From contig NZ_LZLV01000117.1 in the NCBI RefSeq assembly GCF_001673405.1, positions 1 to 64,000 on the forward strand: 64,000 bases of DNA, written 5' to 3'. A model generated the notes under the pieces. It was not told the origin of the DNA. It did no database searches and worked only from the letters and a program-made list of their open reading frames with translations. This DNA is from Mycobacterium sp. 1245111.1. GTDB taxonomy: Bacteria; Actinomycetota; Actinomycetes; Mycobacteriales; Mycobacteriaceae. A program made the translations under genes and the position numbers. Within the stretch, counting starts at the first letter, position 1. Each line of letters starts with the position of its first letter. Shown piece by piece: positions 1 to 7,737 of this stretch.

Positions 1-263
1 TCGGGAATCGTTGGCACTAAACGTGTTTCGAGGTGAACGTCGTTGCCGGTCAACGCCGCGCCCGGGCTCAGGTCGCGTGCGGCCACCACCACCTGCGCGC
101 GGCCGTCGGTGGGATCGGGCCGCAGCGCCGCGACCCCGGCGAGCAAAACCAGTCCGCCGGCCGCGATACGACGGGCCTGCACGGTGCGCGACCAGTCGGG
201 ACGCAGCCATTGCGAAACACGCGCCGGCAGCGACGGATCCAACGATGTCTGGGAACCCGCCAC
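1..263 (-). CDS. SAF-domain membrane-anchored protein (partial, C-terminus outside window)
   Basis: The minus-strand frame is open from a GTG at 261-263 to the window edge. It has a short N-terminal tail, one hydrophobic segment (about residues 35-48, with GGLVLLAGVAAL) and then the start of a SAF domain (VAARDLSPGAALTGNDV). In other bacteria SAF domains occur in FlgA/CpaB-type pilus and flagellar assembly factors and in sugar-acid dehydratases. In mycobacteria the role of this membrane-anchored form is unknown. It lies downstream of the FmdB/Ruc gene on the same strand, so co-transcription is possible. The start is uncertain because there is no clear ribosome site; TTG at 240-242 is an alternative. 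Confidence 0.7.
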   Translation of the reverse strand, partial: MAGSQTSLDPSLPARVSQWLRPDWSRTVQARRIAAGGLVLLAGVAALRPDPTDGRAQVVVAARDLSPGAALTGNDVHLETRLVPTIP

Positions 264-328
264 CCGACAACGGTAAGTGTGAAGCGGCGAAACGCGCGGC
301 CGGCGAAGTGCCGGTTGTGGATAACCGG

Positions 329-679
329 CTAGCTGGAGGTGGTGGCCGGCGACTTCGACGCCGACGTGGAGTCGGACTTCGAGGTGGACGAGTCGCTCGA
401 GGAGCTCGACTTCTCCGAGGACGAGCTGGCCGCGTCGCCCGAACTCGAGCCGTCACCATTCGACGACGCACTCGAGGTCTTGCTGCTCGAGCCGTTTGAC
501 GCTTCGCGACTATCGGTGCGGTAAAAGCCGCTGCCCTTGAACACCACACCGACGTTGCCGAACAGCTTGCGCAGGCGGCCGGAGCACTTCTCGCACGTGG
601 TCAGGGCGGCATCGCTGAAGGCCTGGACTACGTCGAAGCGGTTACCGCATTCGGTGCAGGCGTAGCTGTAAGTCGGCAC
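329..679 (-). CDS. ruc: FmdB-family zinc-ribbon protein, Ruc-type redox chaperone
   Basis: 116 aa. The N-terminal zinc ribbon has two Cys pairs, CTECG (C8, C11) and CEKCSG (C29, C32), followed by a KLFGNVGVVFKGSGFY core. From about residue 57 to the end the protein is almost entirely Ser, Thr, Asp and Lys, that is, disordered. This layout matches M. tuberculosis Rv0991c, described as Ruc, a redox-regulated chaperone with an unstructured C-terminus that prevents aggregation when its cysteines are oxidised. The GTG start at 677-679 is set by a strong GGAGG about 6 nt upstream. A CIRCE element (706-732) lies just upstream, so HrcA-controlled heat-shock expression is expected. Chaperone activity is inferred from the family. 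Confidence 0.88.
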   Translation of the reverse strand: MPTYSYACTECGNRFDVVQAFSDAALTTCEKCSGRLRKLFGNVGVVFKGSGFYRTDSREASNGSSSKTSSASSNGDGSSSGDAASSSSEKSSSSSDSSTSKSDSTSASKSPATTSS

Positions 680-705
680 ACAAACCTCCGTGATGGTCTA
701 AACGC

Positions 706-732
706 TTAGCACTCTACAGTCTCAAGTGCTAA
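706..732. promoter_or_regulatory. CIRCE operator (HrcA-binding inverted repeat)
   Basis: TTAGCACTC (706-714), a 9-nt spacer, then AAGTGCTAA (724-732). The consensus is TTAGCACTC-N9-GAGTGCTAA, so only one position differs. It lies 27 nt upstream of the ruc start codon, where an HrcA repressor would block the promoter until heat shock. Confidence 0.9.
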
Positions 733-933
733 AACCGCTATGTGGCGCCTGTCATTCCCGCCTGCGGCGTCAGGAGGCCGGGGGCGCTTCGTGTGGAGGT
801 GCGGCTGGGATTCGAGGCGAACAGGGCACCGCGTTTCAACAGCACTGCGGCTCCATTCGAATGGCAACGCCGACAGTGTGAATTACATTCGCGAGGCGAC
901 AACGCTCACGGCGGCGAAACGGTTCTCAGTGAT

Positions 934-1653
934 ATGAAACCCCATCGACGGTTTCGCAGGCGGTTCAGGAATGCGATGGCAGTCCTGATCATCCTGGGCA
1001 TCGCCGTTGCCGTCAGCTGGCAGTACCTGCGCGACGAAGGGGCCCGCCAACCCGCACCCGTCCCGCAGGAGTTCCCCCCAAACCCGGCCTTCGCCGCGGC
1101 CCGCCAACAGGTGGAGGCGCTGCCCGTCCACGGCTGGGATCGGGTCTCTGACTTTCAGCGGTTCCGGTTCGGCGAGCCGTGGAGCGACGACGTCAACGTC
1201 GAGTTCGGCCACAACGGATGCAACACCCGCGACGACATCCTGCGCCGCGACCTGGCCGACCTGCAGGTGCGGCCAGGAACCTGCTTCGCGCAGAGCGGCG
1301 TGTTGCACGATCCGTACACGGGCGCGACGATCGACTTCGTCCGCGGCCCCGAGACATCGTCGGCCGTCCAGATCGACCACGTCGTCTCGTTGTCGGACGC
1401 GTGGTACAAGGGCGCGCGACTGTGGGACGACCAGCGCCGCCTCGACTTCGCCAACGACCCCCGCAATCTGCTGGCCGTCGGTGGACAAGCCAACTTCGAC
1501 AAGGCTTTTCGTGATGTCGGGTCGTGGTTGCCGCCGAACGCGGCTTTTCGGTGCGCCTTCGTCACCCGCGTGGTCGAGGTGAAGACCGACTACCAGCTGT
1601 GGGTATCGGGCAACGAGAAGGACGCGATGCGGCGGGTGCTGCGCGGCTGCTAA
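934..1653 (+). CDS. Membrane-anchored/secreted HNH-family nuclease (DUF1524-like)
   Basis: 239 aa from ATG 934. It begins with a basic tail (MKPHRRFRRRFRN) and a single hydrophobic segment (about residues 15-28), consistent with a signal anchor or secretion signal. The C-terminal half carries the DUF1524/HNH-type motif QIDHVVSLSDAW, then FANDPRNLLAV and NFDKAFRDVGSWLPP, where DH and the downstream N/D residues would form the beta-beta-alpha metal site. Such mycobacterial and Streptomyces proteins are usually exported nucleases of unknown role. The frame is open 192 nt further upstream, but that extension lacks the expected signal. It converges on the cyclo-ligase gene with a 4-nt overlap. Confidence 0.8.
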   Translation: MKPHRRFRRRFRNAMAVLIILGIAVAVSWQYLRDEGARQPAPVPQEFPPNPAFAAARQQVEALPVHGWDRVSDFQRFRFGEPWSDDVNVEFGHNGCNTRDDILRRDLADLQVRPGTCFAQSGVLHDPYTGATIDFVRGPETSSAVQIDHVVSLSDAWYKGARLWDDQRRLDFANDPRNLLAVGGQANFDKAFRDVGSWLPPNAAFRCAFVTRVVEVKTDYQLWVSGNEKDAMRRVLRGC

Positions 1654-2237
1654 CCGGTCAGCGCGATCAGGCCCTGCCCGGGCGTCAGCGCATGCGTCAT
1701 CGGCACGTCGTGCGGCTCGTGCGGCACCTCGTCGAGCACTTCCTCGTCGCGCACCACGGCGATCAGCCGCGCGCCCGCGGCCCGCAGCACCAGCGTCCGG
1801 TCGTAGAAGCCGCGGCCCCGGCCCAGGCGCGCCCCGGTGCGATCGACGGCCAGTGCCGGCACCAGGACGACGCTCGCCTCGGTGACCGCCGTCGCGGGCA
1901 ACCAGGGCCCGGGCGGTTCGAGCAGTCCGAAGCGCGCCGCCACCAGCTCCCCGGCGCGGTACTCGCCCCACCGCAGCGCGACCGCGTCGTCCTCGGCGGT
2001 GGTGCGCGCAACCGGCAGCAGCACCCGGTCGGCCCGGCGCGCCAGCACGTCGAGCATGTCGCGCGATCCCGGTTCGGCGCCGACCGGGACGTAGGCGCAC
2101 ACCGTGGCGCCGTCGACCGCCAGCGCGTCGATATGACCGGCCAGCGCGGCGGCCTGCTGCGCCCGCGCGGCATCGGGCACCGATCGACGCGCTGCTAACA
2201 GCCGTTCTCGCAATGCGGACTTGCCCGCGGTGGCCAC
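1650..2237 (-). CDS. 5-formyltetrahydrofolate cyclo-ligase
   Basis: 195 aa (Rv0992c position). It converts 5-formyl-THF to 5,10-methenyl-THF with ATP, returning inhibitory 5-formyl-THF to one-carbon metabolism in the cytosol. The N-terminal KSALRERLLAARR nucleotide-binding helix, the central VLVPALAVDRTGARLGRGRG loop and GFYDRTL are the family signatures. It starts at GTG 2235-2237, diverges from galU with a 12-nt gap, and its stop overlaps the convergent HNH gene by 4 nt. Confidence 0.92.
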   Translation of the reverse strand: MATAGKSALRERLLAARRSVPDAARAQQAAALAGHIDALAVDGATVCAYVPVGAEPGSRDMLDVLARRADRVLLPVARTTAEDDAVALRWGEYRAGELVAARFGLLEPPGPWLPATAVTEASVVLVPALAVDRTGARLGRGRGFYDRTLVLRAAGARLIAVVRDEEVLDEVPHEPHDVPMTHALTPGQGLIALTG

Positions 2238-2249
2238 GGGGTCAACGAT

Positions 2250-3170
2250 ATGGTTTCAACAATGGCGACCCCACACGATTCGGTTCCTCGCACGGCGATT
2301 GTGCCCGCGGCCGGTTTGGGCACCCGTTTTCTGCCAGCGACAAAAACCGTGCCCAAGGAGCTGCTGCCGGTCGTCGACACGCCGGGCATCGAGTTGGTCG
2401 CGGCCGAGGCGGCCGAGGCCGGCGCGGAACGTCTGGTGATCATCACCTCCGAAGGCAAGGACGGCGTCGTCGCGCACTTCGTCGAAGACCTGGTCCTCGA
2501 GGGCACCCTGGAGGCCCGCGGCAAAAAGGCCATGCTGGCCAAGGTCCGCCGGGCGCCGCAGCTGATCAAGGTCGAGTCGGTCGTACAGACCGAGCCGCTC
2601 GGCCTCGGGCACGCGATCAGCTGCGTGGAACCGGTGCTGTGGGAAGACGAGGACGCCGTCGCCATCCTTCTTCCCGACGACCTGGTGCTACCGACCGGAG
2701 TGCTGGAGACGATGTCGAAAGTGCGTGCCGAGTATGGCGGTTCGGTGCTTTGCGCCATCGAGGTGGCGCGCGAAGACGTAAGCGCCTACGGCGTTTTCGA
2801 CGTCGAGCCGGTGCCCGGTGCCGAGCGGGACGTGTTGAAGGTCAAGGGCATGGTGGAAAAGCCGAAGGCCGAAGACGCGCCGTCGCTGTACGCCGCGGCG
2901 GGCCGCTACGTCCTCGACCGCGCCGTCTTCCAAGCGCTGCAACGCATTCAGCGCGGCGCGGGCGGCGAAATGCAGCTGACCGATGCGATCGCGTTGCTGA
3001 TCGACGAGGGGCATCCGGTGCACGTCGTGGTCCACCGCGGCTCCCGACACGACTTGGGAAATCCCGGCGGCTACCTCAAGGCTGCGGTTGACTTTGCCTT
3101 GGACCGTGACGACTACGGGCCAGATCTGCGGCGGTGGTTGGTGACCCGATTGGGTCTGGCCGAAGACTAG
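2250..3170 (+). CDS. galU: UTP-glucose-1-phosphate uridylyltransferase GalU
   Basis: 306 aa. It makes UDP-glucose from UTP and glucose-1-phosphate for cell-envelope polysaccharides and glycolipids. The nucleotidyltransferase signature AAGLGTRFLPATKTVPKE is at about residues 18-35; PLGLGHAI and LLPDDLVLP (metal-binding Asp) follow, then VEKP and GSRHDLGNPGGYLKA. ATG 2250 is used; ATG 2262 is a plausible alternative. It is the first gene of the conserved galU-glp-rimJ-sepX-like run, with 43 nt before the next gene. Confidence 0.95.
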   Translation: MVSTMATPHDSVPRTAIVPAAGLGTRFLPATKTVPKELLPVVDTPGIELVAAEAAEAGAERLVIITSEGKDGVVAHFVEDLVLEGTLEARGKKAMLAKVRRAPQLIKVESVVQTEPLGLGHAISCVEPVLWEDEDAVAILLPDDLVLPTGVLETMSKVRAEYGGSVLCAIEVAREDVSAYGVFDVEPVPGAERDVLKVKGMVEKPKAEDAPSLYAAAGRYVLDRAVFQALQRIQRGAGGEMQLTDAIALLIDEGHPVHVVVHRGSRHDLGNPGGYLKAAVDFALDRDDYGPDLRRWLVTRLGLAED

Positions 3171-3213
3171 CCGCTGCCAGGTTCCGCGCCCGGTCGAGAA
3201 AGAAAGGCGCGCT

Positions 3214-4506
3214 GTGCGTTCGGTGGAAGAGCAACAAGCCCGGGTGACGGCTGCCGCGGTGGCGCCGAGGCCGGTGCGGGTCGCCATTGCCGAGGCCCAG
3301 GGGCTGTTGTGCGCCGAAGAAGTGGTGACCGAACGCCCGCTGCCCGGATTCGATCAGGCCGCGATCGACGGCTATGCGGTCCGCAGCGTCGACGTGCTCG
3401 GCGTGGGCGAGACCGAGCCCGACGAGCCGCCCGACGACGAAGACGACGCGCCGGGGGCGGCGTCCGCCCGCGGGGGCGTGACATTGCCGGTGATGGGCAC
3501 CGTGACGGCCGGTGCGCGGACGCCCAGCAGGTTGCAGCCGGGCCAGGCCGCGCGCGTGCAGACCGGGGCGCCGCTGCCGACACTGGCCGACGCGGTGTTG
3601 CCGCTGCGCTGGACCGACGGCGGCCAGTCGCGGGTGCGCGTGCTGCGCGGCGTGCGGTCGGGCGCGTACGTGCGGCGCACCGGCGACGACGTGCAACCCG
3701 GCGATGTCGCCGTGCGAGCCGGGACGATCATCGGGGCCGCCCAGGTCGGGTTGCTGGCCGCGGTGGGACGTGACCGCGTGCTGGTGCATCCGCGTCCGCG
3801 GGTGTCGGTGCTGGCGGTCGGTGGCGAGCTGGTCGACATCTCCCGCACCCCGGGCAACGGCCAGGTCTACGACGTGAACTCCTACGCGCTGGCGGCCGCC
3901 GCCCGCGATGCCGGCGCCGAGGTCAACCGCGTCGGCATCGTCTCTGGCGACGCCCGCGAACTCGGCGAGGTGGTCGAGGGACAGGTCAACCGCGCCGAGA
4001 TCGTGGTGATCGCGGGCGCGGTCGGTGGTGCGGCGGCCGACGCGGTGCGTTCGGTGCTGTCCAAGCTCGGCGACATGGAAGTCACCCGGGTCGCCATGCA
4101 TCCGGGTTCGGTGCAGGGCTTCGGACAGTTGGGCCGCGACGGGGTGCCGACGTTTCTGTTGCCCGCCAACCCGGTCAGCGCGCTGGTGGTGTTCGAGGTG
4201 ATGGTCCGGCCGCTGATCCGGTTGTCCCTGGGCAAGCGCCAGCCGATGCGCCGGGTCGTGCAGGCGCGCACGCTGTCGCCGATCACTTCGGTGGCCGGCC
4301 GCAAAGGCTTTCTGCGCGGGCAACTGATGCGCGATCAGGACACCGGTGAGTACCTGGTGCAGGCGCTGGGCGGGGCCCCGGGCGCATCGTCGCATTTGTT
4401 GGCGACGCTGGCTGAGGCAAACTGTCTGGTCGTGGTTCCCCGTGAGGCTGAGCAGATCCGCACCGGCGAGATCGTCGACGTCGCCTTCCTGGCTCAGCGC
4501 GGCTGA
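3214..4506 (+). CDS. glp: Gephyrin-like protein Glp (MoeA1 annotated as molybdopterin molybdotransferase)
   Basis: 430 aa, GTG start behind GAAAGAAAGG. MoeA/gephyrin-E architecture: N-terminal PGFDQAAIDGYAVRS, domain III beta-barrel with GAPLPTLADAVLPL, SVLAVGGELVD, and VYDVNSYALAAAARDAG. The sites that bind and activate molybdopterin are altered: where MoeA has TGGxSxGD the sequence reads IAGAVGGAAADA, and the PGKP loop reads MHPGSVQG. LLPANPVSAL is retained. In Corynebacterium glutamicum the equivalent Glp binds FtsZ and a membrane receptor during division rather than making molybdenum cofactor. The same galU-glp-rimJ-membrane protein order here favours that role. Confidence 0.85.
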   Translation: MRSVEEQQARVTAAAVAPRPVRVAIAEAQGLLCAEEVVTERPLPGFDQAAIDGYAVRSVDVLGVGETEPDEPPDDEDDAPGAASARGGVTLPVMGTVTAGARTPSRLQPGQAARVQTGAPLPTLADAVLPLRWTDGGQSRVRVLRGVRSGAYVRRTGDDVQPGDVAVRAGTIIGAAQVGLLAAVGRDRVLVHPRPRVSVLAVGGELVDISRTPGNGQVYDVNSYALAAAARDAGAEVNRVGIVSGDARELGEVVEGQVNRAEIVVIAGAVGGAAADAVRSVLSKLGDMEVTRVAMHPGSVQGFGQLGRDGVPTFLLPANPVSALVVFEVMVRPLIRLSLGKRQPMRRVVQARTLSPITSVAGRKGFLRGQLMRDQDTGEYLVQALGGAPGASSHLLATLAEANCLVVVPREAEQIRTGEIVDVAFLAQRG

Positions 4507-4527
4507 ACGACCCGGCGGTTTGGGCTC

Positions 4528-5181
4528 GTGACCTTGTGGGGCAACAACTCTCAGCACCCCGGCTGGCCGAGCTCGGTGGGCCCGCTGCGGGTGGACGCCG
4601 GGGTGATCCGGCTGCGTCCGGTGCGTCTGCGTGATGCCGCGCAGTGGAGCCGCGCCCGGCTCGCCGACCGCGCGCACCTCGAGCCGTACGAGCCCAGCAC
4701 TGAGGCCGATTGGATTGCCCGACACTCGATTTCGACATGGCCCGCGGTGTGTTCCAGTTTGCGGTCGGAGGCCCGCAAGGGCCGCATGCTGCCCTACGTC
4801 ATCGAGTTGGACGGCCAATTCTGCGGACAGTTGACGATCGGCAACGTGACGCACGGCGCGTTGCGGTCGGCCTGGATCGGCTACTGGGTCTCCAGTTCGA
4901 TGACCGGTCGGGGCGTCGCCACCGGCGCCTTGGCGCTAGGTCTCGACCATTGCTTCGGACCGGTCAGATTGCACCGGGTGGAAGCCACAGTGCGACCGGA
5001 GAATGCGGCGAGCCGGGCCGTGCTGGCGAAGGTCGGGTTTCGCGAAGAAGGACTGTTGAAGCGCTACCTCCAGGTCGACGGTGCCTGGCGCGATCACCTA
5101 CTGATGGGCCTGACGATCGAAGAGGTCTACGGGTCGGTGGTGTCGGCGCTGGTCCGCGAGGGCCACGCCCGCTGGGCTTAA
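4528..5181 (+). CDS. rimJ: GNAT acetyltransferase, RimJ-like
   Basis: 217 aa, GTG start. Gcn5-related N-acetyltransferase fold: RLRPVRLRDAAQW at the N-terminus, WIGYWVSSSMTGRGVATGAL (acetyl-CoA pyrophosphate loop with GRGVATG), HRVEATVRPENAASRAVLAKVGF and EEGLLKRYL, which are typical of the RimJ/RimL protein N-terminal acetyltransferases. Substrate unproven; the annotation as ribosomal protein S5 acetyltransferase rests on family only. 21 nt downstream of glp, in the conserved actinobacterial galU locus. Confidence 0.88.
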   Translation: MTLWGNNSQHPGWPSSVGPLRVDAGVIRLRPVRLRDAAQWSRARLADRAHLEPYEPSTEADWIARHSISTWPAVCSSLRSEARKGRMLPYVIELDGQFCGQLTIGNVTHGALRSAWIGYWVSSSMTGRGVATGALALGLDHCFGPVRLHRVEATVRPENAASRAVLAKVGFREEGLLKRYLQVDGAWRDHLLMGLTIEEVYGSVVSALVREGHARWA

Positions 5182-5303
5182 GGGTTTCAGTCCGTCGTCA
5201 ACGCGCGGCGTGTCGTGTTACGAACGTGACTTTTGTGACCAATGATGCTTGTCAGAGGGCGTCGTCAACTGGTCGCGTCTGGCCGGGAAAGGAGCGGGTC
5301 GCC

Positions 5304-6284
5304 ATGCCAAGCATCCCGCAATCATTGCTTTGGATCTCACTCGTGGTGCTCTGGCTCTTCGTGCTGGTCCCCATGCTGGTCAGCAAGCGCGACGCGGTGC
5401 GACGCACCAGCGACGTGGCCCTGGCAACGAGGGTGCTCAACACCAGCACCGCGGCTCGCCTGATCAAGCGCGGTAAGCCCGCCGCCGGGCACCGCAGCAA
5501 CCCGGACTGGCAGCCCGACGAAGACGAATATGACGACCAGGACGATCTCGTCGCAGACGACGCCGACGATGCCGACGACGCGCCGCCCTCGCGCGTCATG
5601 GCAACCGTGGCGGCGCCGTCGGCGGAGGAGACCGGTCCGGACTATCTGGACGTCGACGTGATCGACCCGGACTCGGCCGCGTTGCCGGCCGCCAGCACCG
5701 ACACCGACGACGAGACCGAGGACGAGGCCGACACCGAGGTCAACCTCGCCATCGAACTCGGTGACGACGAGGACCAGTACGAATACATCGACGACACGTC
5801 GGGGATCCCGGTCGCCGAGGAGCAGCCGATGCGCGCCGCGCCGGCGTACGACCGGCGGCATCGCTTCGACCCGGACAAGGCCGCGGCGGCCGCTACTCGC
5901 AAATACGCCGCCCGCAAGCGGGTGCTGATGGTGATGGCGCTGGCCTTGGTGCTGTCGGCGATGACGGCCTTCCTGTTGACGCCGTCGGCGTGGTGGCTCT
6001 TCGGCGCCATGTCCGCGGCGACCGTGCTCTACCTGGGCTACCTGCGCAAGCAGACCCGGATCGAGGAGAGGGTGCGCAGGCGCCGGATGCAGCGGATGGC
6101 GCGCTCGCAGCTTGGTGTGGAGAACACCTACGACCGCGAGTACGACGTGGTGCCGTCGCGGTTGCGACGGCCCGGCGCGGTGGTCCTGGAGATCGACGAC
6201 GAAGACCCGATGTTCGAGCACCTCGACTACGCGCCGTATGCGCGGGAGTACAGCTGGGACCTGCCGAGGGCGGTCGGGCAGTAG
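5304..6284 (+). CDS. Actinobacterial division membrane protein, SepX/Glp-receptor-like
   Basis: 326 aa, ATG 5304 behind AAAGGAG. One N-terminal membrane helix (about residues 6-24, SLLWISLVVLWLFVLVPML) is followed by a very acidic disordered stretch (about residues 70-180, rich in D, E and T). Two more membrane helices follow (about 213-253, MVMALALVLSAMTAFLL and WWLFGAMSAATVLYLGYL), then a basic coil (RIEERVRRRRMQRMARSQ). This is the Rv0996 position and topology, resembling Streptomyces SepX and the corynebacterial Glp receptor, which link FtsZ and the polar growth machinery. The assignment rests on locus and topology. Confidence 0.75.
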   Translation: MPSIPQSLLWISLVVLWLFVLVPMLVSKRDAVRRTSDVALATRVLNTSTAARLIKRGKPAAGHRSNPDWQPDEDEYDDQDDLVADDADDADDAPPSRVMATVAAPSAEETGPDYLDVDVIDPDSAALPAASTDTDDETEDEADTEVNLAIELGDDEDQYEYIDDTSGIPVAEEQPMRAAPAYDRRHRFDPDKAAAAATRKYAARKRVLMVMALALVLSAMTAFLLTPSAWWLFGAMSAATVLYLGYLRKQTRIEERVRRRRMQRMARSQLGVENTYDREYDVVPSRLRRPGAVVLEIDDEDPMFEHLDYAPYAREYSWDLPRAVGQ

Positions 6285-6328
6285 CGGTTCGGCCGCATCG
6301 GCCGCGACTGGTAGCCTGCTACCGGTCA

Positions 6329-6401
6329 GGGGCTATGGCGCAGTTGGTAGCGCGACTCGTTCGCATCGAGTAGGTCAGGGGTTCGATTCCCCTTAGCTCC
6401 A
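6329..6401 (+). tRNA. tRNA-Ala (anticodon CGC)
   Basis: 73 nt. The acceptor stem GGGGCTA/TAGCTCC pairs (one G-T), D arm GCGC...GCGC, anticodon stem ACTCG/CGAGT with loop TTCGCAT (anticodon CGC), and T arm AGGGG-TTCGATT-CCCCT. Discriminator A at 6401; CCA is not encoded. The accessory block begins immediately downstream. Confidence 0.96.
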
Positions 6402-6451
6402 CAGAAATTGAGCAGTTCAGCGCGGTGCGTGAGGGCGCAGTCGCTCGGCCC

Positions 6452-7312
6452 CTAGCCGTGTGTGCGGATTTCCTCTAGAAAGTCGTCTACAGCGTTGTTG
6501 AACAGGTCCGGACTTTCGAGTGCTGACAGATGACCCGTTCCCGGAAGGACGACAAGCCTGCTGCCGCGGATAGCGGACGCAACATCTTGGGCTGTGGCCA
6601 CCGAGAATTGACGATCTTCGGCTCCGGCGATGACAAGAACCGGCACGTTGTCGATGGCACGCAAGTGTGCGTGCGTGTCCACGCGTCCGGTCAGGATGCT
6701 CCTCATTTGCCGGGCCATAGATTTGGGGTTCTCGTCCAGTACGCATCGGAGGACGCTGAGGAACTGGGGCTTGCTCTTCTGGGCGGTCTTACCAGCGAAG
6801 CTTGATTGCGTGACGGCTACGAACCATCTGGGTGTAGTGGCATGCAGCCGAAGAAGTGCGATAAGTGGGGCCAGTTTGATCTTGTCGATTGCGCTTGCGG
6901 CAGACGCGGTTCCGTTGGCCGCCACCGACCCGAGTAGTCGCTCTGGATGTTGCGCGGCGAATACTCCGGCAAGGATTGCACCCCAGCTGTTACCCACGAA
7001 AAGGCATTTGTCGATGCCCAAAGCATCGAGGACTTCGACGAGGCAGTCCGCGCTCTGGTTGAGCGTGATGGTCTCGGTGAGGGGAGTCGATCTCCCGATG
7101 CCGGGCGGGTCGATGAGAACCACGCGATGGGTGGGAGCGTAGTGCTGATACTGATAACGCCACATCGACCCGGTCATCAGCAGGCTCGGCCAGAACACCA
7201 TCGCCGGACCGTCCTCGCGCCCGCCGATTCTGACGTTAATCGATCCGAGGGCAGTCGCTATCAACCTTTCCTCCGAGCCGTGTGACCAGTCTTCATCGAT
7301 GTTCGATGCCAT
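6452..7312 (-). CDS. Alpha/beta-hydrolase
   Basis: 286 aa. Alpha/beta-hydrolase fold: oxyanion region VFWPSLLMTG, VVLIDPPGIGRS, nucleophile elbow GNSWG (Ser about residue 124), acidic residue in VIAGAEDRQF (Asp/Glu) and catalytic His in LPGTGHLSALESPD. Resembles the 3-oxoadipate enol-lactonase/haloperoxidase-like subgroup; the substrate cannot be told. It is the terminal gene of a minus-strand run SnoaL-like (12 nt upstream) and WYL regulator, so all three are probably co-transcribed. Base composition is lower in GC than the backbone (35 of 60 G+C at 6601-6660). Confidence 0.85.
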   Translation of the reverse strand: MASNIDEDWSHGSEERLIATALGSINVRIGGREDGPAMVFWPSLLMTGSMWRYQYQHYAPTHRVVLIDPPGIGRSTPLTETITLNQSADCLVEVLDALGIDKCLFVGNSWGAILAGVFAAQHPERLLGSVAANGTASAASAIDKIKLAPLIALLRLHATTPRWFVAVTQSSFAGKTAQKSKPQFLSVLRCVLDENPKSMARQMRSILTGRVDTHAHLRAIDNVPVLVIAGAEDRQFSVATAQDVASAIRGSRLVVLPGTGHLSALESPDLFNNAVDDFLEEIRTHG

Positions 7313-7324
7313 GAGTACTTCCCC

Positions 7325-7726
7325 TCAAGCTGGAAATTCGTTGCCGAACATCGGCATTCCGCTCTTGGACTCCTTTCGGGTGACTTCGTCCTGGAGCACC
7401 TCCCAGTGCTCGGTCAACCGGTTGTCTTCGATGCGAATGATGTTGGCCATGACGATTGCTCTAGCCAGCCCCGGGCCGGAGAGCCGACCGTGGACCAAGA
7501 CGAAATCCCGGTTGGCGGCAATGACGTGGTGTTCATACTTGACGGTCGTGGGCAGGGCAGCGACGTGAGCGAACAGACCGTCGCGGCCTGGGGGGATCAC
7601 CGCGCTGTGTTGGATGTAGTTCGGCGACCAGTAACGTTCAGCCGCCTCGAAGTCGTGTCGGTTGAACAGTGCGTCAAACGCCTCTAGGACGAGTTGGGCG
7701 TGCTTGTCCTCTTCAGCTGTGCTCAT
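7325..7726 (-). CDS. SnoaL-like (NTF2-fold) protein
   Basis: 133 aa. Contains the SnoaL-like pattern: N-terminal helix LVLEAFDALFNRHDFEAAERYWSP, YIQHSAVIPPGRDGL, FVLVHGRLSG and RIEDNRLTEHWEVLQD. The SnoaL-like fold covers ester cyclases, polyketide cyclases and small isomerase-like enzymes; the conserved His in YIQHS and HWEVLQD are typical of the 'nuclear transport factor 2/SnoaL-like' bacterial group that includes predicted ester cyclases. Substrate unknown. 11 nt downstream of the WYL regulator gene and 12 nt upstream of the hydrolase. Confidence 0.82.
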   Translation of the reverse strand: MSTAEEDKHAQLVLEAFDALFNRHDFEAAERYWSPNYIQHSAVIPPGRDGLFAHVAALPTTVKYEHHVIAANRDFVLVHGRLSGPGLARAIVMANIIRIEDNRLTEHWEVLQDEVTRKESKSGMPMFGNEFPA

Positions 7727-7737
7727 AAGGCGAGCAT

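Noticed and set aside
883..2100. Long minus-strand open frame overlapping the HNH and cyclo-ligase genes
   Set aside because: Low-complexity Arg/Ala/Gly translation typical of a shadow frame in high-GC DNA; no domain; the real genes overlap it on both strands.
3076..4854. 592-codon minus-strand frame opposite glp/rimJ
   Set aside because: Translation is His/Arg/Gln-rich nonsense, and glp and rimJ on the other strand have clear family motifs.
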